Shown: one piece after another, positions 16,074 through 25,299 of the stretch | Position numbering within the stretch: position 1 is the first letter of the stretch | How the letters are laid out: every line of letters starts with the position of its first letter | Assembly (NCBI GenBank): GCA_965267185.1 | Contig: OZ253937.1 | Span: 2,914,001-2,978,000, forward strand | Length of the DNA stretch: 64,000 bases | Source: G965267185 sp965267185 | GTDB lineage: Bacteria; Pseudomonadota; Alphaproteobacteria; UBA6615 | Reading direction: 5' to 3' | Made by a program: the position numbers and the translations under genes | Notes under the pieces: model-generated | The model's database searches: none | What the model was told of the DNA's origin: nothing | What the model saw: the letters and a program-made list of their open reading frames with translations, nothing else

Positions 16074-16949
16074 ATGAGCAACACTACAGAGTTCGATTGC
16101 GACGTTTGTGGCAGCGGCGATGCCGAGGAAATCACGTGCCTGCTGAGCTATTCCGGTGGGCAGCCCATCCATGTCTGCCGCAACTGCGGCTTCGTCTATG
16201 TTCGGGCCCGGCGTTCTTTTCAGGAAATTGCCGACGACTGGTCGCACAACATATTCGGCGCCGAGCATCGCTATACGGCCCGCATCCCGGCCATCAAGGC
16301 CCGCCAAACCTTCGTTGCCGATACGATCGATACCGAGATCGGTTTGGAGGGAAAACGCGTTTGCGATATCGGCGCAGGCGAAGGCTTGTTCCTCGCGATG
16401 CTTAATGCGCCCGAGTATGGCGCGACGGTATTCGGCATTGAACCTTCGGAAGAACTGTGTGCGGGCATGACCGATATGGGCATCGCGAATTTTGCCGGGC
16501 CCATCGAATCCTACCTCGCCAGCGATACCGCCGAACCCGGCGCATTCGACATCGTCACCATTATCTGGACATTGGAAAATTGCCAGGACTGCAGGGTGAT
16601 GCTCGATGCGGCAAACCAACTGCTCAAGCCCGGCGGTCATGTCGTAATCGGTACCGGCAGCCGGATCTTGGTGCCGTTCAGGAAACCGCTGCACTACTAC
16701 ATCGCAGACAACCCGACCGACACTCACAATTTCCGGTTCTCGGCCAGTACCCTAGAGTACCTACTTGCGGAGACCGGTTTCGCGATGAATTACGTGAACC
16801 GCTATATCGACAACGATGTCCTTTGCATGATTGCTCGAAAGGAAAGCGGGCCGGTTACCGGACACCGGCCGACTGACGACTGGCGTGAAGTGATTGCCTT
16901 TTTCGAGCGCTGGGACGCAGAAACACAAGCCCACTACGCCGACCGATGA
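16074..16949 (+). CDS. Class I SAM methyltransferase with N-terminal zinc ribbon
   Basis: A 291-residue protein. Cys9, Cys12, Cys35 and Cys38 form a zinc-ribbon-like N-terminus of the type seen in sugar C- and O-methyltransferases. The SAM-binding motif VCDIGAGEGLFL follows near residue 97, then FGIEPS and DIVTIIWTLEN. Target unknown; a deoxy or keto sugar made by neighbouring genes is likely. Its stop overlaps the start of the next aminotransferase gene. Confidence 0.83.
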   Translation: MSNTTEFDCDVCGSGDAEEITCLLSYSGGQPIHVCRNCGFVYVRARRSFQEIADDWSHNIFGAEHRYTARIPAIKARQTFVADTIDTEIGLEGKRVCDIGAGEGLFLAMLNAPEYGATVFGIEPSEELCAGMTDMGIANFAGPIESYLASDTAEPGAFDIVTIIWTLENCQDCRVMLDAANQLLKPGGHVVIGTGSRILVPFRKPLHYYIADNPTDTHNFRFSASTLEYLLAETGFAMNYVNRYIDNDVLCMIARKESGPVTGHRPTDDWREVIAFFERWDAETQAHYADR

Positions 16950-18241
16950 GCGACCTTGCCCTTCTCGGCGGCGCGCCGGCAATCGCCGAGCCCTTTCAGC
17001 CCTACGCTTCAATGGGCGAAGCGGAGGAGCAAGCGGTCGTGCGCGTCGTTCGCTCGGGTTGCCTATCGGGATTTTACGGCAGTTGGGAGGAAGGCTTCCT
17101 CGGCGGGCCAGAAATCCAGGCCTTCGAGGCCGAATGGTCGGCTAAGTTCGGCGTGGCTCACACCGTCTCGGTCAACTCAGCCACTTCGGGGTTGATGGCT
17201 GCCATCGGCGCTGCCGGTGTCGGACCGGGCGACGAAGTCATCGTCCCGGCGACGACAATGTCCGCCACCGCGGCTGCGCCCCTGGTCTACGGCGGAATTC
17301 CGGTATTCGCCGAGATCGACGACGACACGTTCTGTATTGATATCGAATCGGTTCAGGCGAACCTAAGCGATCGCACGAAAGCGATCATAGCGGTCAACCT
17401 GTTCGGCCAAGCAGCGCCGCTCGGCGCCTTGCGTGCCCTGTGTGATGAACGCGGTATCCTCCTAATCGAGGACAACGCCCAGGCGCCGCTGGGCACCGAA
17501 GAGGGAGCGTTCTGCGGCACGATTGGTCATATCGGGGTGTTCAGTCTCAACTACCACAAACATATTCACTCGGGCGAAGGTGGCATGTGCACGACCGGCG
17601 ACGAACACCTCGCCGAGCGTCTGCGCATGATTCGCAACCACGCCGAAGCCGTCGTCGAACCTGCCGGGATCAGAGATCTCACAAATATGCTCGGCTTCAA
17701 TTTACGGATGACCGAGCTAAGCGCTGCCGTAGGACGAGTGCAACTTGCGGCAATCGATGACCATGTCGACCGCCGGGAAGCCTTCGCAAATGGCCTAAGT
17801 GAAGGCACGGCAGGGATGGCGGGCCTTAGTCCCCCCAAAGTTAGACCCGAATGCCGTCATGTTTATTACGTCTGGGCCATGCGCTGCGATGCCAACGTTT
17901 TGGGAATAACCCGTGACACCATGTTTGCCGCGCTCGAGGCCGAAGGCGTGCCGTGTTTTCCAGCCTACCTCGCGCCTCTCTATCTGTTACCCATGTTCGA
18001 GCAACGTATCGCCATTGGTGGCGAGGGCTTTCCCTTCAGTTTGAGCGACCGTCAGTACGGACCAGGCCTATGCCCCGTTGCCGAACGGCTGCACGCCCAC
18101 GAGATCATCGGCATCGAGCCCTGCGCCTGGGCGTTCGATGAAGCTGACGCTGAGCGTATCGCAAGCGCGATCGCCAAGGTCCATGCCGGCCGGGACTCGT
18201 TGGCGCGTTGGCAGGCCGATACGGCAGGGAAAGTTGCGTGA
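16946..18241 (+). CDS. DegT/DnrJ/EryC1 aminotransferase
   Basis: A 431-residue PLP enzyme, a little longer than the usual 370-400. Likely PLP lysine is Lys205 in NYHKHIHSGEGGM. Earlier SVNSATSGLMAA near residue 77 and EDNAQAPLGT near 178 are family motifs. The N-terminus LALLGGAPAI resembles the inosamine/StsC-like subgroup. It sits between a methyltransferase and a SpsF-type gene, and overlaps the former by 4 bases. Substrate unknown. Confidence 0.87.
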   Translation: MSDLALLGGAPAIAEPFQPYASMGEAEEQAVVRVVRSGCLSGFYGSWEEGFLGGPEIQAFEAEWSAKFGVAHTVSVNSATSGLMAAIGAAGVGPGDEVIVPATTMSATAAAPLVYGGIPVFAEIDDDTFCIDIESVQANLSDRTKAIIAVNLFGQAAPLGALRALCDERGILLIEDNAQAPLGTEEGAFCGTIGHIGVFSLNYHKHIHSGEGGMCTTGDEHLAERLRMIRNHAEAVVEPAGIRDLTNMLGFNLRMTELSAAVGRVQLAAIDDHVDRREAFANGLSEGTAGMAGLSPPKVRPECRHVYYVWAMRCDANVLGITRDTMFAALEAEGVPCFPAYLAPLYLLPMFEQRIAIGGEGFPFSLSDRQYGPGLCPVAERLHAHEIIGIEPCAWAFDEADAERIASAIAKVHAGRDSLARWQADTAGKVA

Positions 18242-18248
18242 ACCCAGA

Positions 18249-18992
18249 ATGAGCGCGCGCACCGTTGCCAGCATTGAGGCCCGTATGGCGTCGTCGCGCC
18301 TGCCCGGTAAAATGCTCGCCGATCTTGGCGGGGTTAGCACACTCGCGTTGATCGTGCGGCGCGTCCGCCAGGCAACCGCACTTGACGATATCGTCGTTGC
18401 GACGAGCGAAAACCCGGCGGACGACCCGCTCGCCGCCGCAGCCGAGGCGGAAGGTGTGGCCGTCTACCGCGGCAGCGAGGACGATGTGCTCGATCGCGTG
18501 GTCGAAGCGCAGCGGATGATGGCCAGCGACATCGTCGTCGAACTCTGCGGTGACTGTCCACTAATCGACCCGGCGATAATCGACCGGGCAGTCGCCCGCT
18601 ATCGAGAAGGGGACTGCGACCTCGTGACAACCACCGCGCCCCAGTCCTACCCGCAAGGCATGGATGTAGAAGTGTTCGCGCGCGCCGCGTTGGAAAATGT
18701 CGCGACCACAATCGACGATCCCAAGGTGCGCGAACATGTCTCTTTGTATTTCTATGAGCACCCGGAGCGCTATCGGATTGCCAACCTCGAAGCCCCGGAG
18801 GGGCAAAGCGACCCCGATCAACGCCTGCAGCTCGATTATGAAGAGGATTTGCAGGTCTTACGCGCCGTTCACAGCGCATTAGCACCGGCCCATGGCGACA
18901 CCTACAACCTGTCCGACATTCTTTCCTGGCTCGATGCAGACCCATCTGTTCGCGGACTTAACCGCCACTGCGTCGAGCGAGCGACACGATAA
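18249..18992 (+). CDS. SpsF-type cytidylyltransferase-family protein, second copy
   Basis: A 247-residue protein with SIEARMASSRLPGKML near residue 8 and ELCGDCPLIDP near residue 98, as in SpsF proteins. It is not a close copy of the gene at 3187. It sits in the same kind of set as the first: SpsF, Gfo/Idh and DegT genes side by side. The repeated trio suggests two parallel routes to activated amino sugars or sugar acids. ATG at 18249 follows the previous stop by seven bases. Confidence 0.83.
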   Translation: MSARTVASIEARMASSRLPGKMLADLGGVSTLALIVRRVRQATALDDIVVATSENPADDPLAAAAEAEGVAVYRGSEDDVLDRVVEAQRMMASDIVVELCGDCPLIDPAIIDRAVARYREGDCDLVTTTAPQSYPQGMDVEVFARAALENVATTIDDPKVREHVSLYFYEHPERYRIANLEAPEGQSDPDQRLQLDYEEDLQVLRAVHSALAPAHGDTYNLSDILSWLDADPSVRGLNRHCVERATR

Positions 18993-20008
18993 TGGCAGCG
19001 GCGCGCACGGTGCTCGTTGGGTTCGGAATGATCGGCGCCGGGTTCGCGGCCGACCGCAAAATGGCGCGTCATTTCGCCTACGCCAGCCACGCCCAGGTCT
19101 TGCGTGACCACCCTGCCTTCGACTGGCAGGCGGTTGTGGATCCTTCGCCCAACGCGCGTGCCGCAGCGGAAGCGTGGGACATCCCCGTCGTCGTGCCACA
19201 TGTTGAAGACCTGCCAACCGGTCTCCGGCCCGACGTCGCCGTGATCGCGACCAAGCCCGCGGCACGCCATCAGGCTTTGGCATCCTTGAACGGTATCAAG
19301 CTCGCTGTCCTGGAAAAACCGCTGGGGCCGGACGCCGAGGCCGCGACGAAATTACTCGAGACATGCGCCGATCGTCAGATAGGTGTGCAGGTCAATCTGT
19401 TCCGCCGTGCCGAGGCGGCGAGCCGCGCGCTCGCGAGCGGCGATCTGAAGGCGCGCGTCGGCACACCGCAAGCCATCTTTGGCGTTTACGGGAACGGACT
19501 TCGTAACAACGCCGTTCATATGATCGACTTGATTCGTATGCTGGACAGTGAAGTCATTACCGTGCGCGCCTTGGGCCCGGCACGAGAACTTGCTAACTCG
19601 CCGGTAGAAGGCGATGTGGCGCTCGCGTTCACGCTGACATTGTCCTCGGGAGTGCACGCGATGTTGCAACCGTTGGACTTCGAAAACTACAGAGAGATTG
19701 GACTCGACATTTGGGGCACCGAAGGCCGCCTTGAAATTCTCCAAGAGGGTCTGCTGATGCGCGCCTCGCCCGTTGGTTCGCATCGCGCGCTGGACGCCGG
19801 CAACGAAGTTGCCTGTGACGCGGCTGCGCAAATCGAGGGCGACTATAGCAACGCGCTCTATGCGCTCTACGACAACGCGGCGGCCTGGCTCGCCGGGGAG
19901 GCCGAACTCGTTAGCCCAGGCGCAAACGCGCTCGCCAACGAACGCATCGTAGATGCGCTTCTCGCCTCGGCAAGCCAGGGCGGAGCGGAAATTCGTCTTT
20001 CGCAATGA
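18992..20008 (+). CDS. Gfo/Idh/MocA family oxidoreductase, second copy
   Basis: A 338-residue protein. N-terminal Rossmann motif VLVGFGMIGAGFAAD near residue 7, EKP motif in VLEKPLGP near 105, and NNAVHMIDLIRML in the C-terminal domain. Only the last base of the upstream gene overlaps its ATG. Probably a sugar dehydrogenase or reductase working with the adjacent SpsF and DegT proteins. Less similar to the 3897 protein than expected of a recent duplicate. Confidence 0.82.
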   Translation: MAAARTVLVGFGMIGAGFAADRKMARHFAYASHAQVLRDHPAFDWQAVVDPSPNARAAAEAWDIPVVVPHVEDLPTGLRPDVAVIATKPAARHQALASLNGIKLAVLEKPLGPDAEAATKLLETCADRQIGVQVNLFRRAEAASRALASGDLKARVGTPQAIFGVYGNGLRNNAVHMIDLIRMLDSEVITVRALGPARELANSPVEGDVALAFTLTLSSGVHAMLQPLDFENYREIGLDIWGTEGRLEILQEGLLMRASPVGSHRALDAGNEVACDAAAQIEGDYSNALYALYDNAAAWLAGEAELVSPGANALANERIVDALLASASQGGAEIRLSQ

Positions 20009-21111
20009 GCGGCATGACCATCTTCGCCTACGTTGAAGACCCGGGCGCAGCGAATTTGATGCTGGGCCTCGCCGAGGGGCTCGCTGACCATGGCTGCACG
20101 CTGGAACTCTGGGCCGCCGCCACCGCATGCGACCATCTCGCGGCGCACGGTATTACGTTTCGCGATGCGGAAAACCACCCTCCGCAGCTGGGCACAGCCG
20201 CAGCGGATCTCGTCGCAATAGGCACATCGGAGACACCAGACTCGCCTGCTTTTTCGCTGGTTTCAGAAGCGCGCCAGCTCAACCTGCCGACAGTGGGGCT
20301 CGTCGACTCGCCGGCCAGCGCCACCGCACGCTTCCGAGGCAACAGCAGCGACCCGCTCACTCACCTGCCCGACCAGCTCATCGTGAGCGACCAGGAAACA
20401 GCTGATGCGTTCATTGAACTTGGTGTTTTACCGACACAGATCATGCTCGCGGCAAACCCGGCGCTTCTGCGCGCACGAGCCCGCGGCGCGGAACTGACAG
20501 AGGATAGCCGCGCCGCCCTGCGTAGCCGCTTATTCAACGTTAGCATCGAACCCGTGATCGTCTTCCTGTCGGAACTCTCAGACGGGCTCGATCCCGAAAA
20601 CTTTAGACGGGCGCCGGATTACACGCTCTCCGGATGGGGCGGTAGCGATGCGCGTACCGATATCGTGCTGGAAACATTGCTCGACGCGACGGCAGATCTG
20701 AAACCTCGCCCGCGCATCGTCGTCCGCTTGCATCCAAAGCAAGGCACCAAAGTCGACGACGCATATGCCAACAAGATTCATAGCGTTAGTCACGGCGGCA
20801 GCGCGCTAGACGTCTGTGCAGCTGCCGATCTGGTTGTCGGCATGACAACGACACTCCTATCGGAGGCCCGGCAGATGGGTCAGCGCGTTCTGGCAATTCT
20901 CCCTCGGCCCGCGGAGCGCGCCTGGCTTGCCGATCTTGCGAGCGGTGCCATTCCTTGCGTCTGGCAGAGCGAATCCATCGTCCCGGCGATCGAACACGCG
21001 TTAGCATCAGAACGGCGACAGCCACCACCACCGGAAGGGTGCGCGCTTGCCGATGCTCTCGCCAACCTCGCGAATAGTGCACGGCCAGCTCGCGCTGCGT
21101 CGGCCGGATGA
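20005..21111 (+). CDS. GT-B-like protein, possibly a glycosyltransferase
   Basis: A 368-residue protein I do not recognise with confidence. The N-terminus IFAYVEDPGAANLMLGLAEGL looks like the first strand and helix of a GT-B fold. Near residue 240, IVVRLHPKQGTK resembles the HPK loop of polysaccharide GT-B and CDP-glycerol-type transferases, and LVVGMTTTLLSEARQMG resembles the donor-site region. It is translationally coupled to the oxidoreductase upstream. A glycosyltransferase or a UDP-GlcNAc 2-epimerase-like protein are the main choices. Confidence 0.55.
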   Translation: MSGMTIFAYVEDPGAANLMLGLAEGLADHGCTLELWAAATACDHLAAHGITFRDAENHPPQLGTAAADLVAIGTSETPDSPAFSLVSEARQLNLPTVGLVDSPASATARFRGNSSDPLTHLPDQLIVSDQETADAFIELGVLPTQIMLAANPALLRARARGAELTEDSRAALRSRLFNVSIEPVIVFLSELSDGLDPENFRRAPDYTLSGWGGSDARTDIVLETLLDATADLKPRPRIVVRLHPKQGTKVDDAYANKIHSVSHGGSALDVCAAADLVVGMTTTLLSEARQMGQRVLAILPRPAERAWLADLASGAIPCVWQSESIVPAIEHALASERRQPPPPEGCALADALANLANSARPARAASAG

Positions 21112-21123
21112 AAGCCCATCGGC

Positions 21124-21669
21124 ATGGCCAAGCTCCCCGAACAGCGCACCGCGCGCACCGCGATCGTCCCCTTCGCGACCCAGCATCTAACCGAAACCTA
21201 TGTTGGGTGGCTCAACGATCCCGCCGTGGTGCGCTACAGCGAACAGCGTCACCGCACCCACACGATCGCAAGCTGCCGCGCCTATGCCGAGAGCTTCGAG
21301 ACATCGGATGACAGTTTTTCAGCTATTGAGGCAGACGGATTGGGCCACATCGGAAACCTGGTGGTCGTGCGCGATCCGGCAAACCGAACGGCGGATATGT
21401 CTATCATGATCGGCAACCGTGACGCCTGGGGGCAGGGGTATGGTTCGGAATCCTGGGGCGCCGTTCTTAGCCACTTGCTGAGCACCGAAGGGCTGCGCAA
21501 AGTGACAGCCGGCACCATGGCCGAAAATACCGGCATGCTCGCCGTCATGACAAAAACCGGGATGACGGTGGAAGGCCGACGGCCGCGGCAATTCTTGCTG
21601 GACGGCCATGACGTCGACCTAGTGTACGCCGCCGCTTTCGCCGACTCATGGGTGGAGCCGCAGTCATGA
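21124..21669 (+). CDS. GNAT-family N-acetyltransferase
   Basis: A 181-residue RimJ/RimL-like acetyltransferase. YVGWLNDPAVVRYSEQR near residue 25 and the acetyl-CoA loop RDAWGQGYGSES near 98 are typical, followed by TAGTMAENTGMLAVMTKTGM. PseH-type enzymes in nonulosonic-acid loci belong to this superfamily, and the next gene is a NeuA fusion, so N-acetylation of an amino-sugar precursor is plausible. Its stop overlaps that gene's ATG. Confidence 0.8.
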   Translation: MAKLPEQRTARTAIVPFATQHLTETYVGWLNDPAVVRYSEQRHRTHTIASCRAYAESFETSDDSFSAIEADGLGHIGNLVVVRDPANRTADMSIMIGNRDAWGQGYGSESWGAVLSHLLSTEGLRKVTAGTMAENTGMLAVMTKTGMTVEGRRPRQFLLDGHDVDLVYAAAFADSWVEPQS

Positions 21670-22841
21670 GCGTGCTCTGTATCATTCCCGCGCGCGGCGG
21701 TTCCAAGCGCTTGCCAAACAAGAACCTGATGCCGATCGGCGGTCATCCGACCCTTGCCTACTCGCTGATTCACGCCCGCAACTCGGAACTGATAGACACC
21801 GTGGTGGTCTCGACCAACGACGCGGATATCGCCAGTTTGGCCCGCGACTATGGGGCCGAGGTCGTAATGCGGCCAGCCGATATTTCAGGCGACGCGGCGA
21901 CCAGCGAATCGGCGCTGCTTCACACGCTCGACGCCCGCCTCGCCGATGGTCACGACGATCCCGATCTTGTCGTTTTCCTTCAATGCACGTCGCCGGTGCG
22001 GCGCCCCGACGATATCGACAATGCCATCCGGCTGCTGCGCGACGAAAACGCCGATTCAGTTTTCTCGGCCTGTGAGAATTCGCGCCTGGTTTGGGGGATG
22101 CGCGGCGACGAACCGGTAGCTTTGAATTATGACTGGCAAAGCCGAAAGCGCGAGCAGGAGATGGAACGCCAATATCGCGAAAATGGCTCTATCTATGTTT
22201 TTCCTCCCGCCCTGCTACGTGAAACCAACAATCGTATGGGCGGCCGCAAGCGCATCTATGAGATGGACTATTGGTCTTCTTTTCAGCTGGACACGCCTGA
22301 GCATGCCGACCTGCTGGATTGGATCCTGCGCCGGCCCGAGTTCGCACCGGCGTTCGCCTGGCCATCGCAGATCGATATGCTGGTTTTCGACTTCGACGGC
22401 GTTATGACCGACAACACAGCGCTGGTCGATGAAACAGGCCGCGAAACGGTACGCGTGACCCGGGCTGACGGACTTGGTATTGACCGCCTCCGGGCGCTGG
22501 GAGTGCCGATGATGATCCTGTCGACCGAGCGCAACTCCGTTGTTGCGGCGCGGGCGGAAAAGCTGAAGATCAATGTCGAGCAGGGCCTTGAAAATAAGGC
22601 TGAGCGACTTGCCGAGATTCTAAGCGCAAAGAATTGCGACCCTGGCCAGGTGATTTATCTTGGCAACGATATCAACGATCTTGGTTGCTTCGATCTAGTC
22701 GGCTATCCGGTTGCGGTATCCGACTCCCATCCAAAAGTACGCGCCGCGGCCTGCCACATCCTTTCGAATAACGGCGGCGCCGGCGCGGTGCGCGAGTTAT
22801 GCGACGCCGTGGGCGACCATCTCGAATCGGAACGAAGTTAG
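21666..22841 (+). CDS. neuA: CMP-nonulosonic acid synthetase fused to HAD phosphatase (NeuA-HAD)
   Basis: A 391-residue two-domain protein. Residues 1-225 are a CMP-sialic acid synthetase-like domain with CIIPARGGSKRLPNKN at the start and FLQCTSPVRRPDDID near 105. Residues 238-391 are a KdsC-like HAD phosphatase with DFDGVMTDN near 240 and GNDINDLGCF near 340. The HAD part may remove phosphate from a nonulosonic acid 9-phosphate before activation, or may be structural. It is the only NeuA in the window, although there are two NeuB genes. Confidence 0.92.
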   Translation: MSVLCIIPARGGSKRLPNKNLMPIGGHPTLAYSLIHARNSELIDTVVVSTNDADIASLARDYGAEVVMRPADISGDAATSESALLHTLDARLADGHDDPDLVVFLQCTSPVRRPDDIDNAIRLLRDENADSVFSACENSRLVWGMRGDEPVALNYDWQSRKREQEMERQYRENGSIYVFPPALLRETNNRMGGRKRIYEMDYWSSFQLDTPEHADLLDWILRRPEFAPAFAWPSQIDMLVFDFDGVMTDNTALVDETGRETVRVTRADGLGIDRLRALGVPMMILSTERNSVVAARAEKLKINVEQGLENKAERLAEILSAKNCDPGQVIYLGNDINDLGCFDLVGYPVAVSDSHPKVRAAACHILSNNGGAGAVRELCDAVGDHLESERS

Positions 22842-22845
22842 AATC

Positions 22846-23679
22846 GTGGTTGCAATCGGCATCATGCAGGGACGCCTCGTCGCGCCCGAGAACAACGCTA
22901 TCCAAGCGTTCCCGCGGGCAGCATGGCGCGACGAATTTCCCCGTGCGGCCGAGGCGGGGCTCGATACCATCGAGTGGATTCATGACGCCTACGGCGCCGA
23001 CGCAAACCCCCTGTTGACCGGCGACGGCCAAGCAGAGATGCGCGACCTCATGGCAACCTACGGAATCGTCGTCCGGTCCCTGTGCGCCGACTGGTTCATG
23101 GATTATCCGCTGGTCCGCTGTAGCGAGTCAGAACGGCGAGAACGCAAAGATCATCTAGAATGGTTGCTCGCCCAAGCCGCGAAGATCGGCATCACGCGGA
23201 TGGTGATTCCCTTTGTCGATGCATCGTCGATGCAGACAGACGACGATCGTGCGGAGGCCCAAGAAATCCTGTCGACGGCTGCGGATCTTGCCCGCGCTGT
23301 CGGCGTCGAGATCCATCTGGAAACCGATCTACCGCCCGCTCTATTCGCCGCCTTTCTCGACGACCTCCCTGCCGATGTCGTCAAAGTGAACTTCGACAGC
23401 GGTAATAGTTCCGGCCTCGGTTACGCGCCTGCCGACGAATTTGCAGCCTGGGGCCCACGTCTCGGTAGCGTCCACATCAAAGATAGGGTGCTCGGCGGAA
23501 CGACTGTCGCGCTGGGCGAAGGAAGCTGCGATTTTGATGCCGTCTTTTCCGGTTTATCTGCACTCGGTTATGACGGCGACATCATCCTGCAAGTGGCTCG
23601 CGGTGAGGGCGGCGACGAGGTAGCGCTCGCCCGCGCCAACCGCGTTTTCGTAGAGTCGCGCCTCGGGCAGGCAGGTTAA
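22846..23679 (+). CDS. Sugar phosphate isomerase/epimerase-like TIM barrel
   Basis: A 277-residue protein of the xylose isomerase-like/AP endonuclease 2 family: AIGIMQGRLV at the N-terminus, GLDTIEWIHDAYG, VEIHLETDLPP near residue 150, VNFDSGNSS and SVHIKDR near 208. These place the expected metal ligands (Glu, Asp, His). The GTG start is four bases after the neuA stop. Members isomerise or epimerise sugars; the substrate is not clear, but its place between NeuA and SDR genes suggests a nonulosonic-acid precursor. Confidence 0.8.
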   Translation: MVAIGIMQGRLVAPENNAIQAFPRAAWRDEFPRAAEAGLDTIEWIHDAYGADANPLLTGDGQAEMRDLMATYGIVVRSLCADWFMDYPLVRCSESERRERKDHLEWLLAQAAKIGITRMVIPFVDASSMQTDDDRAEAQEILSTAADLARAVGVEIHLETDLPPALFAAFLDDLPADVVKVNFDSGNSSGLGYAPADEFAAWGPRLGSVHIKDRVLGGTTVALGEGSCDFDAVFSGLSALGYDGDIILQVARGEGGDEVALARANRVFVESRLGQAG

Positions 23680-23681
23680 GC

Positions 23682-24461
23682 ATGGATCTAGATCTTTTCG
23701 GAAAGACTGTGCTCGTTGGCGGTGCTTCGCGCGGCATCGGTTTTGCCATCGCATCGGCGTTCCTCGATGAAGGCGCCAACGTAACCATAACGGGCCGCAA
23801 TGCGGACGCGCTTGAAGACGCCAGAGGCAGACTAGCGAAAAGCCGCCCAGATGCCGTGCACGCTGTCTCCGGCGATCTCGGCGTCGACGCCACGATCGTG
23901 AGCGCGCTTGACGAAACTATCGAGCGTTGGAGCCGTATCGACGCCGTCGTCGCTAATGTCGGGTCGGGCCGCGCGACGACCGGCTGGTCGGTGAGCGAGC
24001 AAGAATGGCATGATGTTTTCCAGACAAACTTCGGAAGCAGCAGGAAATTGGTCGACGCCGCCATGCCGCACCTAATTGCAAGCGGATCGGGCAGCGTCGT
24101 CATGACCGGTTCGATCGCCGGGCTGGAGTCGATCCAAGCACCGATACCCTACTCGGTAGCCAAGTCGGCGCTCGCCAGCTACTGCAAAAATCTGGCCCGC
24201 AGCGTCGGACGTGAAGGCGTTCGGGTAAATTGTGTGAGCCCCGGCAATGTCTATTTTGAGGGTGGCACCTGGGACCGCAAACTGCAGGAGGACGAATCCG
24301 GGGTGCGCGCCTACCTCGATGCCGAAGTACCGCTCAACCGCTTCGCCACACCCCAGGAAATTGCGGATATTGTCGTGTTTCTATCCTCACCGCGCGCCGG
24401 TTTCGTGACCGGCGCTTGCGTCGTCGCCGACGGTGGCCAGACACGCGGTGGATACTGGTAA
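23682..24461 (+). CDS. SDR-family oxidoreductase
   Basis: A 259-residue classical SDR. NAD(P) motif GGASRGIGFAIA near residue 13, catalytic Ser in MTGSIAG near 142, and Tyr/Lys in PYSVAKSALASY near 155. The end VVADGGQTRGGYW is typical of 3-oxoacyl reductase-like SDRs. It begins two bases after the upstream stop. It is the first of three tandem SDR genes. Sugar oxidation or reduction is likely; substrate unknown. Confidence 0.87.
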   Translation: MDLDLFGKTVLVGGASRGIGFAIASAFLDEGANVTITGRNADALEDARGRLAKSRPDAVHAVSGDLGVDATIVSALDETIERWSRIDAVVANVGSGRATTGWSVSEQEWHDVFQTNFGSSRKLVDAAMPHLIASGSGSVVMTGSIAGLESIQAPIPYSVAKSALASYCKNLARSVGREGVRVNCVSPGNVYFEGGTWDRKLQEDESGVRAYLDAEVPLNRFATPQEIADIVVFLSSPRAGFVTGACVVADGGQTRGGYW

Positions 24462-24471
24462 TAGCGTATCG

Positions 24472-25299
24472 ATGACGGACCAGAGCGCATTCGACCTTAC
24501 GGGGCGGGTGATTGTCGTCACCGGCGGCGCCGGCCTGTTTGGCCGCCATCATGCCGAGGCAATCGCCGGTGCTGGGGGAACCCCGGTTCTGCTCGATCTC
24601 GACGCCGCCGGCGCGAAAGCCGTCGCGGACGAAATAGCCGCCCGTTTCGGTGTGCCGGCGCTGGGCCTCACCTGCGATATCACCAACCAGGCCGCGGTTG
24701 AACAAGCCCGCGATACAATTGTGGGTCGCTTCGAGCGGATTGACGGCCTCGTCAACAACGCCGCCAACAACCCGAAGGTCGAAGAGGGTGGCGAGCAAGA
24801 GTTCTCGCGGCTGGAGAATTTTTCCATCGATGCGTGGAGCGCCGACATTGCGGTCGGACTGACGGGCGCATTCTTATGCGCACGCGTTTTCGGTACCGAG
24901 ATGGCTCAGCGTGGCGGTGGCGTGATTCTCAACATCGCCTCGGATCTGGCGGTGATTGCGCCCGACCAGCGTCTATACCGGGACGCAGAAAAATCGGCAG
25001 ATCAGCAGCCGGTGAAGCCGGTCAGCTATTCGGTCGTGAAGAGCGGATTGGTCGGATTGACCCGGTATTTGGCAACCTATTGGACCGATCAGGGGGTGCG
25101 CTGCAACGCGCTTTCGCCCGGTGGTATCTTCAACGACCAGCCGGACGATTTCGTCGAACGGCTTACCGGCCTGATCCCGATGGGCCGCATGGCCGATACC
25201 GACGAGTATAACGGCGCGGTGGTCTTTCTGTTGTCCGATGCCTCGCAGTATATGACCGGACAGAATCTTGTGATCGACGGCGGAAGAACAGCCTGGTGA
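24472..25299 (+). CDS. SDR-family oxidoreductase (PtmA-like)
   Basis: A 275-residue SDR. TGGAGLFGRHHAEA near residue 18 is a slightly unusual cofactor loop (GxxxFGR). NNAANNP near 88, NIASDLAVIAP near 150 and SYSVVKSGLVGLTRY near 180 complete the family set. This resembles the PtmA-type SDRs of flagellin-glycan loci. Its end overlaps the GTG of the next SDR. The two following SDRs look like divergent duplicates of each other. Confidence 0.85.
   Translation: MTDQSAFDLTGRVIVVTGGAGLFGRHHAEAIAGAGGTPVLLDLDAAGAKAVADEIAARFGVPALGLTCDITNQAAVEQARDTIVGRFERIDGLVNNAANNPKVEEGGEQEFSRLENFSIDAWSADIAVGLTGAFLCARVFGTEMAQRGGGVILNIASDLAVIAPDQRLYRDAEKSADQQPVKPVSYSVVKSGLVGLTRYLATYWTDQGVRCNALSPGGIFNDQPDDFVERLTGLIPMGRMADTDEYNGAVVFLLSDASQYMTGQNLVIDGGRTAW

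Noticed and set aside
18334..18945. 203-codon minus-strand open frame
   Set aside because: Arg-rich shadow of the SpsF-type gene at 18249.
19352..20128. 258-codon minus-strand open frame
   Set aside because: Shadow of the Gfo/Idh gene; no recognisable protein family.
20638..20648. GGCGGTAGCGA, a 10/11 match to the ops consensus
   Set aside because: It lies deep inside the 20005 gene with no leader or hairpin context. Treated as a chance match, and used to lower confidence in the leader site.
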